The notes below the pieces were generated by a model. The model made no database searches and had not been told where the DNA came from. It was given only the letters and a program-made list of their open reading frames with translations. A stretch of 64,000 nt of DNA, taken from assembly GCF_014212015.1 (NCBI RefSeq), contig NZ_JACJVN010000012.1, forward strand, positions 1-64,000, given 5' to 3'. The translations under genes were made by a program, and so were the position numbers. Positions 16,012 through 24,044 of this stretch are shown here, one piece after another; position 1 is the stretch's first letter, and each line of letters starts with the position of its first letter. Source of the DNA: Cohnella lubricantis (lineage in GTDB: Bacteria; Bacillota; Bacilli; Paenibacillales; Paenibacillaceae).

Positions 16012-16045
16012 TGTAGTAAGATAGAATTTGGCAATCTAACTACAT
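16011..16045 (+). promoter_or_regulatory. Large palindrome, probable operator of the YedE-TusA operon
   Basis: ATGTAGTAAGAT and ATCTAACTACAT are 12-base arms of an inverted repeat with one mismatch, separated by AGAATTTGGCA. It ends 23 bases before the YedE start and overlaps plausible -10 sequences (TAAGAT, TAGAAT). A dimeric repressor, for example of the ArsR or MarR type, would fit, but none is encoded nearby. Confidence 0.55.
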
Positions 16046-16067
16046 ATGAAAGGCAAGGCGCAAGAAG

Positions 16068-17279
16068 ATGAGAGCATTGTATCGAAGATGGGTGTTGAGC
16101 TACTGGAGTCCTTATGCCGCTATGGCGCTGGCGGGTATCTTGAGCGCTGTTTACTTCGGGATCACGAAGACCGTGTGGGCCGTCACCGGCGAGTTCACCC
16201 GTCTTGGCGGGCATGTGCTGGAGTGGTTCGGCGCGGACTTGTCGGACTGGAGCTACTTCGGACTGGTCGGCATGAACGGCACGACATGGACGCGGACGGA
16301 CGGTTGGATCGTCTGGGGCATGTTCGTGGGGGCCCTGATCATGGTCCTCTTGAACAATAACTTTAAGATTCGGGTTCCCCGGCAGAAGCGCCGCTGGATC
16401 CAAGGCTTCGCGGGCGGGATCGTCGCCGGCTTCGGTGCTCGGATGGCGCTCGGGTGCAACTTGGCCGCCTTCTTCACCGGCGTGCCGCAATTCTCGCTTC
16501 ATGCGTGGATCTTCATGGCGGCGACCGGTATCGGCACGTATCTCGGCGTGAAGCTGATCGGCACGAAGTGGTGGAAAGGCAAGCCTGCCCTATCGAAAGG
16601 TTCGATCGACACAGCGTCTCAACCAACTAAGCGTAAGGTTCAGCCTATTCTCGGCGGCATCGCCGCTCTGCTGTATGCCGCGCTGATCGTCTGCTTCTTC
16701 GCCACCGGCCATCCGATGCTCGGCGTCGCCGCGCTGTTCGGCGCGTTCTTCGGCATCTGCATCGAGCGAGGCCAGATCTGCTTCACCTCGGCCTTCCGCG
16801 ATATGTGGATCAGCGGACGCGCGACGATGACGAAGGCGATCCTCGCCGGTATGGCGGTCAGTTCGGTCGCGACGCTGATCATTCTGCTCGTCAACGGCAT
16901 GGACCCGATCACGAAGATCGCGGCTCCGAGCACGCTCATCGGCGGCATCCTGTTCGGCCTCGGCATCGTCATGGCCGGCGGCTGCGAGACCGGCATGATG
17001 TACCGGCTCATGGAAGGCCAGATCGTGTTCCTGCCCGTCTTCCTCGGCAACGTCATCGGCGCGAGCTTCCTCGCCTATGCTTGGGACCATATGGGCGTAT
17101 ACGATGCGCTCGTGGCGAGCGGCTCGAAGATCAACCTGTTCACCGCTTGGGGACCTGCCGGCGCGATCGCGGCTACGCTCATCGTCTTGGGGCTAGTCTT
17201 CGCCATCGCCGCTTACTGGCAGAAGCATTATCGCTTCGGCACCGGATTTAAGAGAGGAGAATCGCACCATGTCAATTGA
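16068..17279 (+). CDS. YeeE/YedE-type sulfur-compound transporter
   Basis: A 403-residue polytopic membrane protein with about ten hydrophobic segments. It has the paired Cys motifs of the YeeE/TsuA family: MALGCNLAAFFTGVP in the first half, ERGQICFTSAFRDMW and MAGGCETGMMYRLMEG in the second. Family members import thiosulfate or related sulfur (possibly selenium) species by relay along these Cys residues. The stop overlaps the start of the TusA-like gene by 11 bases, so the two are translationally coupled; passing sulfur from transporter to sulfur carrier is the expected role. The start ATG follows CAAGAAG and a GGCAAGGCG stretch, a weak site. Confidence 0.88.
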   Translation: MRALYRRWVLSYWSPYAAMALAGILSAVYFGITKTVWAVTGEFTRLGGHVLEWFGADLSDWSYFGLVGMNGTTWTRTDGWIVWGMFVGALIMVLLNNNFKIRVPRQKRRWIQGFAGGIVAGFGARMALGCNLAAFFTGVPQFSLHAWIFMAATGIGTYLGVKLIGTKWWKGKPALSKGSIDTASQPTKRKVQPILGGIAALLYAALIVCFFATGHPMLGVAALFGAFFGICIERGQICFTSAFRDMWISGRATMTKAILAGMAVSSVATLIILLVNGMDPITKIAAPSTLIGGILFGLGIVMAGGCETGMMYRLMEGQIVFLPVFLGNVIGASFLAYAWDHMGVYDALVASGSKINLFTAWGPAGAIAATLIVLGLVFAIAAYWQKHYRFGTGFKRGESHHVN

Positions 17280-17496
17280 TTACACGCTGGATATTCGCGG
17301 CGAATCATGTCCCTACCCCGTCGTCTACACGCTCGAGACGTTAAAGGGAATGAAGCAGGGGCAGCTGCTGCAGGTCATCGTCGATTGTCCCTCCGCCTTC
17401 CGCAACGTCCCGGAGGAAGTGCTCAAGCATGGCTACACGATGGCGCAGGAGCCTGAGAAGAACGGGCGCGACATGATCTTCTATATTACCGCTTAA
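17269..17496 (+). CDS. TusA/YedF-like sulfur carrier protein
   Basis: A 75-residue protein with the family signature LDIRGESCPYPVVYTLETLK, where the Cys of CPxP (Cys14) carries the persulfide. The rest (LLQVIVDCPSAFRNVPEEV and the C-terminal DMIFYITA) fits the two-layer fold. A second Cys in VDCPSA is also common in the YedF group. It overlaps the transporter gene, and AGAGGAG lies just before its start. YedE-YedF pairs are often linked with selenium or thiosulfate use; which applies here is open. Confidence 0.88.
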   Translation: MSIDYTLDIRGESCPYPVVYTLETLKGMKQGQLLQVIVDCPSAFRNVPEEVLKHGYTMAQEPEKNGRDMIFYITA

Positions 17497-17530
17497 CGGC
17501 GGCCCTCGTCCCCGACCATAACGCTAGAAA

Positions 17531-17574
17531 AGAAACCGCATGCCTCCGCTCTAGGCGGGACGCATGCGGTTTCT
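17531..17574. terminator. Bidirectional terminator between tusA-like and nrdF
   Basis: AGAAACCGCATGC pairs with GCATGCGGTTTCT, with an inner stem CCTCCGC/GGCGGG, between convergent genes. Confidence 0.8.
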
Positions 17575-17588
17575 GTATTATTTTCACC

Positions 17589-18554
17589 TTAGAACTCGAA
17601 CTTGAAGTCGTCGTCCGTCAGCGGCTCGACGTTCAGCGTGCGCACGTAGCCGTTGCCCTTCTTCGAGAAGAAGTCGTGCTGCTTCGTCTTCGTGCTGATA
17701 CCGTTGAACACGATCGGGTTGACATCCTCTTCCGGGAACACCGGATCAAGCCCCAGGTTCATCATCGCCTTGTTGGCGTTGTAGCGAACGAACGTCTTCA
17801 CATCAGCCGTCAGGCCAACCTCGCCGTACAGCTCCTCGGTGTAGTTCATCTCGTTCTGATGCAGGAACTGCAGCAGCCCGCGCAGCGTCTCGTACGCGTC
17901 CTTCTGCTCATCCTCGTCGAGCTCCGCGAACACTTCCTGGGCGAGCACGCCGACGTACACGCCGTGGATGCTCTCGTCGCGCAGGATGAGGTCGATGATC
18001 TCGCCGCTGCTCGTCATCTTGCCCTGTCCGGCCAGATACAACGGATAGAAGAAGCCGCTGTAGAACAGATAGCTCTCGAGCAGAACGGAAGCCGCCATCG
18101 CGAGATACAGTCTCTTGCGAGTCGTGATGTTCTTGTAATACTCGGCGATCGTGTCCGCCTTCGTCTGCAGGTAGCGGTTCTCTTCGACCCAGCGGAACAC
18201 CGCGTCGATCTCTTCCGTCGTCGCCAGCGTTGTGAATATGCTGCTGTAGCTCTTCGCATGGATCTGCTCCATCATCGCCATGAACCCGAGCACCGCCTTG
18301 CGCTGCAGGCCGTCTACATGCTCGAGAATCTTCGGCATGCCGATGCCGCCCTGCACCGTGTCGAGCAGCGTCAAGCCGCCCAGCACCTTCTTATAGAGCG
18401 TGCGCTCCGCATCGTTCAGCTCAATCCATGACATCTTGTCGTCCGACAGCGGAATCTCCTCGTCTGTCCAGAACTGCATAATGTTCTGCTGCCAGAACAT
18501 ATTGGTGAAATCATCGTCCGGACGATTCCAGTTAACGGCTTTCATCGCGCACAT
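17589..18554 (-). CDS. nrdF: Class Ib ribonucleotide reductase, beta subunit NrdF
   Basis: A 321-residue radical-generating subunit of the aerobic NrdEF reductase, which makes dNDPs from NDPs. Metal ligands are visible in [10 protein letters not shown], the [12 protein letters not shown] helix (Glu and His) and in LLESYLF and [14 protein letters not shown]. The tyrosyl radical or Mn-cofactor site lies in the same four-helix region. The C-terminus ends [12 protein letters not shown], the acidic aromatic tail that docks on NrdE. The start ATG follows AAAGGGGAAGAACACC. It is third in the order nrdI-nrdE-nrdF. Confidence 0.95.
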   Translation of the reverse strand: MCAMKAVNWNRPDDDFTNMFWQQNIMQFWTDEEIPLSDDKMSWIELNDAERTLYKKVLGGLTLLDTVQGGIGMPKILEHVDGLQRKAVLGFMAMMEQIHAKSYSSIFTTLATTEEIDAVFRWVEENRYLQTKADTIAEYYKNITTRKRLYLAMAASVLLESYLFYSGFFYPLYLAGQGKMTSSGEIIDLILRDESIHGVYVGVLAQEVFAELDEDEQKDAYETLRGLLQFLHQNEMNYTEELYGEVGLTADVKTFVRYNANKAMMNLGLDPVFPEEDVNPIVFNGISTKTKQHDFFSKKGNGYVRTLNVEPLTDDDFKFEF

Positions 18555-18634
18555 GGTGTTCTTCCCCTTTCATCTGCGTCCATCCGCGAGCGATTGCCGC
18601 TCGGACTTCCTGCGGGTTCCGTCGTCCCGTCCAA

Positions 18635-20719
18635 TCAGACGGCGCAGCTAACGCAGTTCTCGACGGACAGAATGTTCGTCCGCGTGTAATACAGAGACTT
18701 GAGCCCCTTCTTCGCAGCATACACGTAATACCGCGACAGTTCGCGTGTCGTTACGTCGCTGTTAACGTGCAGAATGGTCGAGATGCCTTGGTCGACATGC
18801 GCTTGTATCTCCGCGATCAAGTCGATGATCTTGAATTGGTTCATCGAATAAGCGGATTTGTAGTAGAAGAAGTTGTCCTTGCTCAAGAACGGCATCGGAT
18901 AATACGTCGTCGAGTTCGCATACGTGCGCGTCTCGATCGGTTCCACGACAGGCATGACGCTTGCCGTAGCGTTCTGCAGGTAAGAGATGCTTCCGGTAGG
19001 AGCGGTTGCCAATCGATAAGCGTGGTACAAGCCGTGCTTCTGCACGCCTTGTTGCAGCTTCGCCCAGTCCTCCGTCGTCGGAATGGCCATCCCTTCGAAC
19101 AGCGCTTTGACTTTCTCCAACCTTGGTCTGTAGTCGGTGTTCTTATAACGTTCGAAGTACGCGCCGCTCGCATACTCCGAACGTTCGAAGCCGGCGAATG
19201 TTTGACCCTTATCGCGGGCGATCTCCATGCTTCGTTCGATGGAATAGTAATTCACCATCATGAAGAACGTACGGACGAAGTCAAGCGCTTCCGGGCTCTC
19301 GTAGGAGATGCGGTTCTTCGCCAGGTACCCGTGCAGGTTCATCGCGCCGAGGCCGACCGAGTGCAGCTCAGCGTTCGCCTTAGCGACGCCGGGCGCATTC
19401 TGGATGCTCGACATGTCGCTGACAGCGGTCAGCGCGGTAATGCCTTCGTGCACCGACTCGCGAATCTTGCGGCGGTCCATGACATTGGCGATGTTCAGCG
19501 ATGCCAGATTGCAGCTGATGTCGCGGCGAATGATGTCCTCTTGGCCGTAATCGCCGATCTCGGACGTCTCCTGCAGCTGGAAGATCTCCGTGCACAGGTT
19601 GGACATCTTAATGTTGCCGATTCCCTTCAGCGCATGATCGCGGTTCGCATTCGAACGGTTCATAATATAGGGATAGCCGGATTCCAGCTGAATCGTCGCG
19701 ATCTTCGTCAGCATGTCGCGCGCGCTGAGAACAGCCTTCTTCTTCACCCGCTCGTCGGCGAGCAGCGTCTCGTACATCTCGTCGATGTTCATGTCGTCGA
19801 GGTGCTGGCCGTACGCCTTGTACACCGAGTACGGTCCGAACACATACAGCATCTCATTGCGTTCCGCAAGCTCGTAGAACTTGTTCGGCACGATCAAGCC
19901 GATCGACAGCGTCTTCAGACGCGTCTTCTCGTCGGCGTTGATCTTCTTGCTGTCCAAGAACTCCATGACGTCCCATCCGAAAATGTTGTAGTACCCCGCG
20001 CCAGATCCCTTGCGCTGGCCCATCTGATCCGCATAGGAGAACGCGTCCTCCATCAGCTTCAGCACCGGCATAATGCCTTTGGCCGCGCCTTCCACGCCTT
20101 TGATCGGCTCGCCGCGCCCGCGCAGCTTGGACAGGTTGACGGCGACGCCGCCGCCGATCTTCGACAGCTGCATGCAGGTGCCGAGCACATAGTTGATCGA
20201 ATTGAGCGCGTCGTCCATCTCCAGCAGGAAGCACGAGACGAGCTCGCCGCGGCGGCTCTTGCCCGCGTTCAGGAACGTCGGCGTTGCCGGCTGCACGCGC
20301 TGCTCCATCATCGCATTCGCCAAGCTGAGCGCGACGGATACGTCGCCTCGACCCAAGTGCAGGGCAACGATCGCCACGCGGTCCGCGTAATGCTCGAGGT
20401 ACAGCGACTTGTCGTCGCTCTTCACGGCGTAGTCCGTGTAGAACTTGGATGCCGCCATGAAGGACTGGAAGCGGAAGTCGCTGTTATGCGTCAGCGCATA
20501 TACCTGATCAACCTCGGCTTCCGTGTACTGCTCATATACGTTCTCATAGTAATCGTTATCGATCATATACCGCACCTTGGCGGCCGTATTCTCAAACTTC
20601 AAGCTCTTGCGCTCGACTTCCGCCATGAACGCTTCGACGGCTTCGCGATCCTTGTCCAGTTGGAAGAAGCCTTCCTCATCGCGCTGCATCAGCAAATTAT
20701 TGAGTTCAATATGACGCAA
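18635..20719 (-). CDS. nrdE: Class Ib ribonucleotide reductase, alpha subunit NrdE
   Basis: The 694-residue catalytic subunit. Features in order: ATPTFLNAGKSRRGELVSCF with the first active-site Cys, the loop region SKLRGRGEPIKGVEGAAKGI, NLCTEIFQ (thiyl-radical Cys region), PTGSISYLQNATASVMPVVE near the C-terminus, and the terminal ENCVSCAV pair that is re-reduced by a redoxin. The N-terminus has no ATP cone, as expected for class Ib. It starts at TTG (LRHIELNNLL) behind GAGGTGAAGGCAG and overlaps the nrdI end by 14 bases, so translation is coupled. Confidence 0.95.
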   Translation of the reverse strand: MRHIELNNLLMQRDEEGFFQLDKDREAVEAFMAEVERKSLKFENTAAKVRYMIDNDYYENVYEQYTEAEVDQVYALTHNSDFRFQSFMAASKFYTDYAVKSDDKSLYLEHYADRVAIVALHLGRGDVSVALSLANAMMEQRVQPATPTFLNAGKSRRGELVSCFLLEMDDALNSINYVLGTCMQLSKIGGGVAVNLSKLRGRGEPIKGVEGAAKGIMPVLKLMEDAFSYADQMGQRKGSGAGYYNIFGWDVMEFLDSKKINADEKTRLKTLSIGLIVPNKFYELAERNEMLYVFGPYSVYKAYGQHLDDMNIDEMYETLLADERVKKKAVLSARDMLTKIATIQLESGYPYIMNRSNANRDHALKGIGNIKMSNLCTEIFQLQETSEIGDYGQEDIIRRDISCNLASLNIANVMDRRKIRESVHEGITALTAVSDMSSIQNAPGVAKANAELHSVGLGAMNLHGYLAKNRISYESPEALDFVRTFFMMVNYYSIERSMEIARDKGQTFAGFERSEYASGAYFERYKNTDYRPRLEKVKALFEGMAIPTTEDWAKLQQGVQKHGLYHAYRLATAPTGSISYLQNATASVMPVVEPIETRTYANSTTYYPMPFLSKDNFFYYKSAYSMNQFKIIDLIAEIQAHVDQGISTILHVNSDVTTRELSRYYVYAAKKGLKSLYYTRTNILSVENCVSCAV

Positions 20720-21065
20720 CTGCCTTCACCTCTTTTAAGAATGTCTCCACGTCTTTGGCTGTACCCGACAGCTCGAACTTGGACAGAATAGGAACGCCGT
20801 ACTTCGATGAGATGTGATCCGCGCTGCGCGCGAAGCGATCTCCCCAGTTGCGGTTGCCGCTGGCGGAGACGCCAACCATCTTCGCGTGATTGCGTTCCAG
20901 GAACGACATCACCTTCTCCGGCGGATTCCCGAATCCCGTCGTGTATGTAACAAGCACAAACGGCTCATCCAGCAAGGTCGACTCCTCGATTTGGATCGAT
21001 GGGAGATCGAGCTTGCGAATGAACCGCTTCACATTGCCGGTACGGGAATCGTATGCAATCAGCAT
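20706..21065 (-). CDS. nrdI: NrdI flavodoxin-like activator of class Ib ribonucleotide reductase
   Basis: A 119-residue flavoprotein that supplies superoxide or reducing equivalents to assemble the Mn cofactor of NrdF. It has the FMN-binding start MLIAYDSRTGNVKRFIRKL, then VTYTTGFGNPPEKVMSFLE and GVSASGNRNWGDRFARSAD, the family's signature loops. The ATG at 21065 (GGAGACGTCCCCCAG upstream) gives the standard length; an ATG nine codons earlier is in frame. It is the first gene of the operon, with a leader of about 210 bases. Confidence 0.93.
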   Translation of the reverse strand: MLIAYDSRTGNVKRFIRKLDLPSIQIEESTLLDEPFVLVTYTTGFGNPPEKVMSFLERNHAKMVGVSASGNRNWGDRFARSADHISSKYGVPILSKFELSGTAKDVETFLKEVKAVASY

Positions 21066-21259
21066 CTGGGGGACGTCTCCTCTCCACATCAAATAACAAC
21101 AAAAGACGAATCCGGAACGATCTGGAAAGCCAATACCGAAAACGTCTCTCTAATGCCGGAATGCTAGTCAGGGTCTGACATTAGGTACGGAAGTACGACA
21201 AATGTTCGCGCTCCCATCATCGAACCCGGTCGAAATGTCGGCTTCCCGGATTCGGATTA

Positions 21260-21310
21260 ACTATATGTAGTTGATGTAATAAATCTAGCACCAAGATATA
21301 GGGAAGTCAA
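21260..21310 (-). promoter_or_regulatory. nrdIEF promoter with two NrdR boxes
   Basis: On the minus strand TTGACT (21310-21305) and TAGATT (21287-21282) form a sigma-A promoter with a 17-base spacer. Two palindromes resemble NrdR boxes: CCTATATCTTGG (21302-21291), inside the spacer, and ACTACATATAGT (21271-21260), just downstream. Their centres are 31 bases apart, the spacing known for NrdR box pairs. Repression of the operon by NrdR when dATP is plentiful is the expected regulation; the nrdR gene is not in the window. The rest of the leader (21066-21259) shows no recognised element. Confidence 0.75.
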
Positions 21311-21442
21311 CCGTGTATTCGCTGAGAAAAATGTCGATGAGTCCCAGGAACTATTTTGGGAATTGCGGACCGAATCCGCGGATCCGCTCCTATCAAAGCA
21401 AAGCAGCGACACCGCTAGAGGCGTCCGCTGCAAGATTAGGTC

Positions 21443-21672
21443 TTAAGATATTTTTTCGATTCGAGTGGCGACGAGCTGATTCGGAGTGAGCGCATACCCG
21501 ATGTCCCAGATGTCGACTCGATCCCCCTCAACCAGACAGAATCCGATGGCCTGCTATCAATGGGACAGTGCGTTAAAATCCGGCTCGCCTTCCGACAGGA
21601 AGGCAGATTTAGCTTGTTCATGACCGCAGCCGCCGAACGACGGTCACTTGTACGATAGCCATAACAGCACAC
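21443..21672 (-). pseudogene. Small conserved-looking gene with a frameshift
   Basis: The first frame begins at a GTG behind AAGAAGGA (VCCYGYRTSDRRSAAAVMNK) and seems coding to about PIDSRPSDSVW. The second, shifted by one base, continues LVEGDRVDIWDIGYALTPNQ and LVATRIEKIS to a stop at 21443. The junction falls at a run of five Gs near 21520, so a real mutation or a sequencing slip is equally possible. Combined length would be about 76 residues. I do not recognise the family. Confidence 0.4.
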
Positions 21673-21900
21673 TCCTTCTTGGCGGTTGAGGTTCTCTCAA
21701 ATTCATTTTAAAGGGAAGCATTATAATTTAGCTCATTAATTATTAAGGAGAAGTGTAGGGAGAGGGGACACGCGAGACGATCGTTTCCATGTTATACTAA
21801 TGAGGATTTAGAGATTGTCAGATCATAGTTAACATAATCAATATTATGTATACATATTTCGAATTTCAAGTTTTGATATTTTGATTAACGGGTGATAGAT

Positions 21901-22986
21901 ATGAATCTCCAGAAGAAGAAAGACCGCGAGGAACTGGATCGCCGCGTGCCGAGCATGCCCTGGTATGTTGAGAAGTTCGTGAACTACAAGCTGCCCGACC
22001 TCTCTCCTTCCTCCCTGCTCGAGTACGTTCGCGATTACGAGACGTTCTTCTCTTGGCTGATGGCGGAAGGACTGACGCAGGCTGCCAAGATGACCGAGAT
22101 CCCGCTTGCGGATCTGGAACGGCTTCATATGGAGAGCGTCGACAATTACCGCATGTACCTGTCGACGCGGACCGAGAACGCGAACAGCCGGACGACGATC
22201 TCGCGCAAGCTGTCGTCTCTTCGCTCCCTGTTCCACTATTTGAGCCAGATCGCGGAGGATGACGACTTCTACCCGCTCCTGAAGCGCAACGTCATGGCCA
22301 AGGTGTCGATCAAGCGCACCCAGAAGCCGAAGGATACGGCCGCCAAGCTAGAGGGCAAGCTGCTGCAGGAGGAAGAGATTCTCGAATTCATTAACTATAT
22401 TAAACATGATTATGCGCACGATGTCGCTTCCAATAAGCAAGCGCTCCACGCGCATGAGCTGAACCATACGCGGGACGCCTGCATCGTGAGCCTCATTCTG
22501 AACTCCGGCCTGCGCGTGTCGGAGCTGGTGAACCTGAACGTCGACGATCTCGATCTGAAGAAGAAGCTGACCTACGTCTACCGCAAAGGTAAGAACGACG
22601 ACACGTTCAAGACGCCGGTCTTCTTCCGCCATGATGCCGTCGAAGATCTGGAAGAGTATTTGCGCCTGCGCGAGCTTCGGTACAAGGCGCCCAAACGCGA
22701 GAAAGCCCTCTTCCTCGCCGTGGCGAACGGCAAGAACGAGGGCTCCCGCATGACGAAGCGGGCGATTCAAGAGATGGTTATCAAATACGCCAAGCGATTT
22801 GGCAAGCCCTATCTCTCCGTCCACAAGCTCCGGCATTCGTTCGCGACGGACTACTACTTGCGCAACGACCTGTACAAGACGCAAGAGCAGCTTGGCCACG
22901 CCTCGCCGGAGACGACGCAGATCTATGCGCATCTCACCGACAAGACGATGGAAGAAGCGATCGACCGCCGCCGAGAAGCTGAATGA
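21901..22986 (+). CDS. xerS: Tyrosine recombinase XerS
   Basis: A 361-residue single-chain Xer recombinase that resolves chromosome dimers at a dif site during division. It has the N-terminal SAM-like core-binding domain (YVEKFVNYKLPDLSPSSLLE) and a catalytic domain with Arg in NSGLRVSELVNL, Lys in YRKGKN, HKLRHSFATDYYL (His and Arg), then LGHASPETTQIYAHL (His and the nucleophilic Tyr). Length and the long linker match XerS of Firmicutes rather than XerC or XerD (about 300 residues). The ATG at 21901 with GGGTG upstream is preferred to a GTG three codons earlier. The AT-rich 200 bases before it should hold the promoter. Confidence 0.9.
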   Translation: MNLQKKKDREELDRRVPSMPWYVEKFVNYKLPDLSPSSLLEYVRDYETFFSWLMAEGLTQAAKMTEIPLADLERLHMESVDNYRMYLSTRTENANSRTTISRKLSSLRSLFHYLSQIAEDDDFYPLLKRNVMAKVSIKRTQKPKDTAAKLEGKLLQEEEILEFINYIKHDYAHDVASNKQALHAHELNHTRDACIVSLILNSGLRVSELVNLNVDDLDLKKKLTYVYRKGKNDDTFKTPVFFRHDAVEDLEEYLRLRELRYKAPKREKALFLAVANGKNEGSRMTKRAIQEMVIKYAKRFGKPYLSVHKLRHSFATDYYLRNDLYKTQEQLGHASPETTQIYAHLTDKTMEEAIDRRREAE

Positions 22987-23024
22987 CGAAGCGAAGCATG
23001 GCGTGAACAGCAGGCTTGCGAGCG

Positions 23025-24044
23025 TTACCGCAGCTCCCGTTCGATCCAGACGGCGAGCTGCTTCTCATGCTCCCGCAGCCGATTCAATCCCGTCGCCGCG
23101 CTAACGGTCTGGATTCGCAGCGTCTCTTCCCCGTCTACGCCGTCCAGATATCGGCCGAGGAAGTGGACGAACACGTCCAATTTCCTCAGTTTGACAAGAG
23201 CCGGAATTGCCTCCTGCTCGTCTCCGCTAAGCTTCAAGTTCTCCGCGTAGCCTTCCAGAAACGCTGGAACGGTATCGTTCGCGGCTTCTCCATCCAGCAA
23301 TGCCGACAGCACGACCGCCGGCTCCATCGCCCGCAGATCCCGCGTGCAGAATTCAAAGTCGATCACGGCTGTGACCGCGTTCGGATTCCCCTCTTCCGCC
23401 AGCATGTTGGAATCGTTGATATCGCCGTGCACGAGCTGATGCGGCAGTTCGCCAAGCCGCGACAATCGGCTCCGGAAGCGGCTCCATTCTTCGTGAATCG
23501 TACGCAGCTCTGCTGCGAGCGATCGGAACGCGGCCGGCGGACGCTCGCAGAAGTCCGCCACCTTCTCGGGCGGACAGGAAGGATGCGCCAGGTCCAGCTT
23601 ATAATACGGCGGGTATACCGGCGGCGCGTTCACTCGAATACGGGCTAGCGCGCTGCTTAGCTGGCCCGCGGCGCGGCCGACAGCTCGGGCGCCAGCCGGA
23701 CTCAAGCTGTCCGGCCTTCTGCCGGGCAAATACGCGAACAGGCATCCATATCGCTCCGTGCCGTCGTTCAGCCGGAAGTGCGTCTCGCCTGTCCGGTCGC
23801 GAACGGGCTGCGGAACCGCGAACGGCAGCCGTTCCGCAGCGAGCGCGAGCAGCGTCTCATGCTCGAAGCGAACCTTGGCCTCGTCCCGATGCGTCTCATA
23901 CAAGCGAAGCACGTAGGTCTCGCCGTCTGATTGGACGTACCGGGTCGTATTGTTCCAGCCGCTCTCCCCTCCGCTCAGGAAGGTCCATTCCCCATCGGCG
24001 AAGTAGCGGCGCAGCGCTGAAGCGATAGCCGTAGCTGAGCTCAC
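23025..24044 (-). CDS. Phosphotransferase of the APH / protein-kinase-like fold
   Basis: A 339-residue small-molecule kinase family protein. The N-lobe has GGESGWNNTTRYVQSDGETY and VLRLYETHRDEAKVRFEHE (ATP-binding Lys equivalent replaced by Arg in VLRLYE, as in homoserine-kinase-like members). The catalytic loop is QLVHGDINDSNML (Asp and Asn) and the metal-binding motif is AVIDFEFCTRDL. Its ATG overlaps the stop of the preceding GH18-type gene (ATGA). The substrate is not known; resistance to an aminoglycoside should not be assumed, as most chromosomal relatives act on metabolites. Confidence 0.8.
   Translation of the reverse strand: MSSATAIASALRRYFADGEWTFLSGGESGWNNTTRYVQSDGETYVLRLYETHRDEAKVRFEHETLLALAAERLPFAVPQPVRDRTGETHFRLNDGTERYGCLFAYLPGRRPDSLSPAGARAVGRAAGQLSSALARIRVNAPPVYPPYYKLDLAHPSCPPEKVADFCERPPAAFRSLAAELRTIHEEWSRFRSRLSRLGELPHQLVHGDINDSNMLAEEGNPNAVTAVIDFEFCTRDLRAMEPAVVLSALLDGEAANDTVPAFLEGYAENLKLSGDEQEAIPALVKLRKLDVFVHFLGRYLDGVDGEETLRIQTVSAATGLNRLREHEKQLAVWIERELR

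Noticed and set aside
18767-20791. 674-codon plus-strand open frame opposite nrdE
   Set aside because: Antisense shadow of a highly conserved reductase gene with no start signal.
21066-21259. Riboswitch in the nrd leader
   Set aside because: The 190-base leader is long enough, but I found no cobalamin-type or other known aptamer motif.
21700-21900. Possible dif site beside xerS
   Set aside because: The region is AT-rich and contains TTTCGAATTTCAAG-like sequence, but I could not match the two-arm Xer site pattern convincingly.
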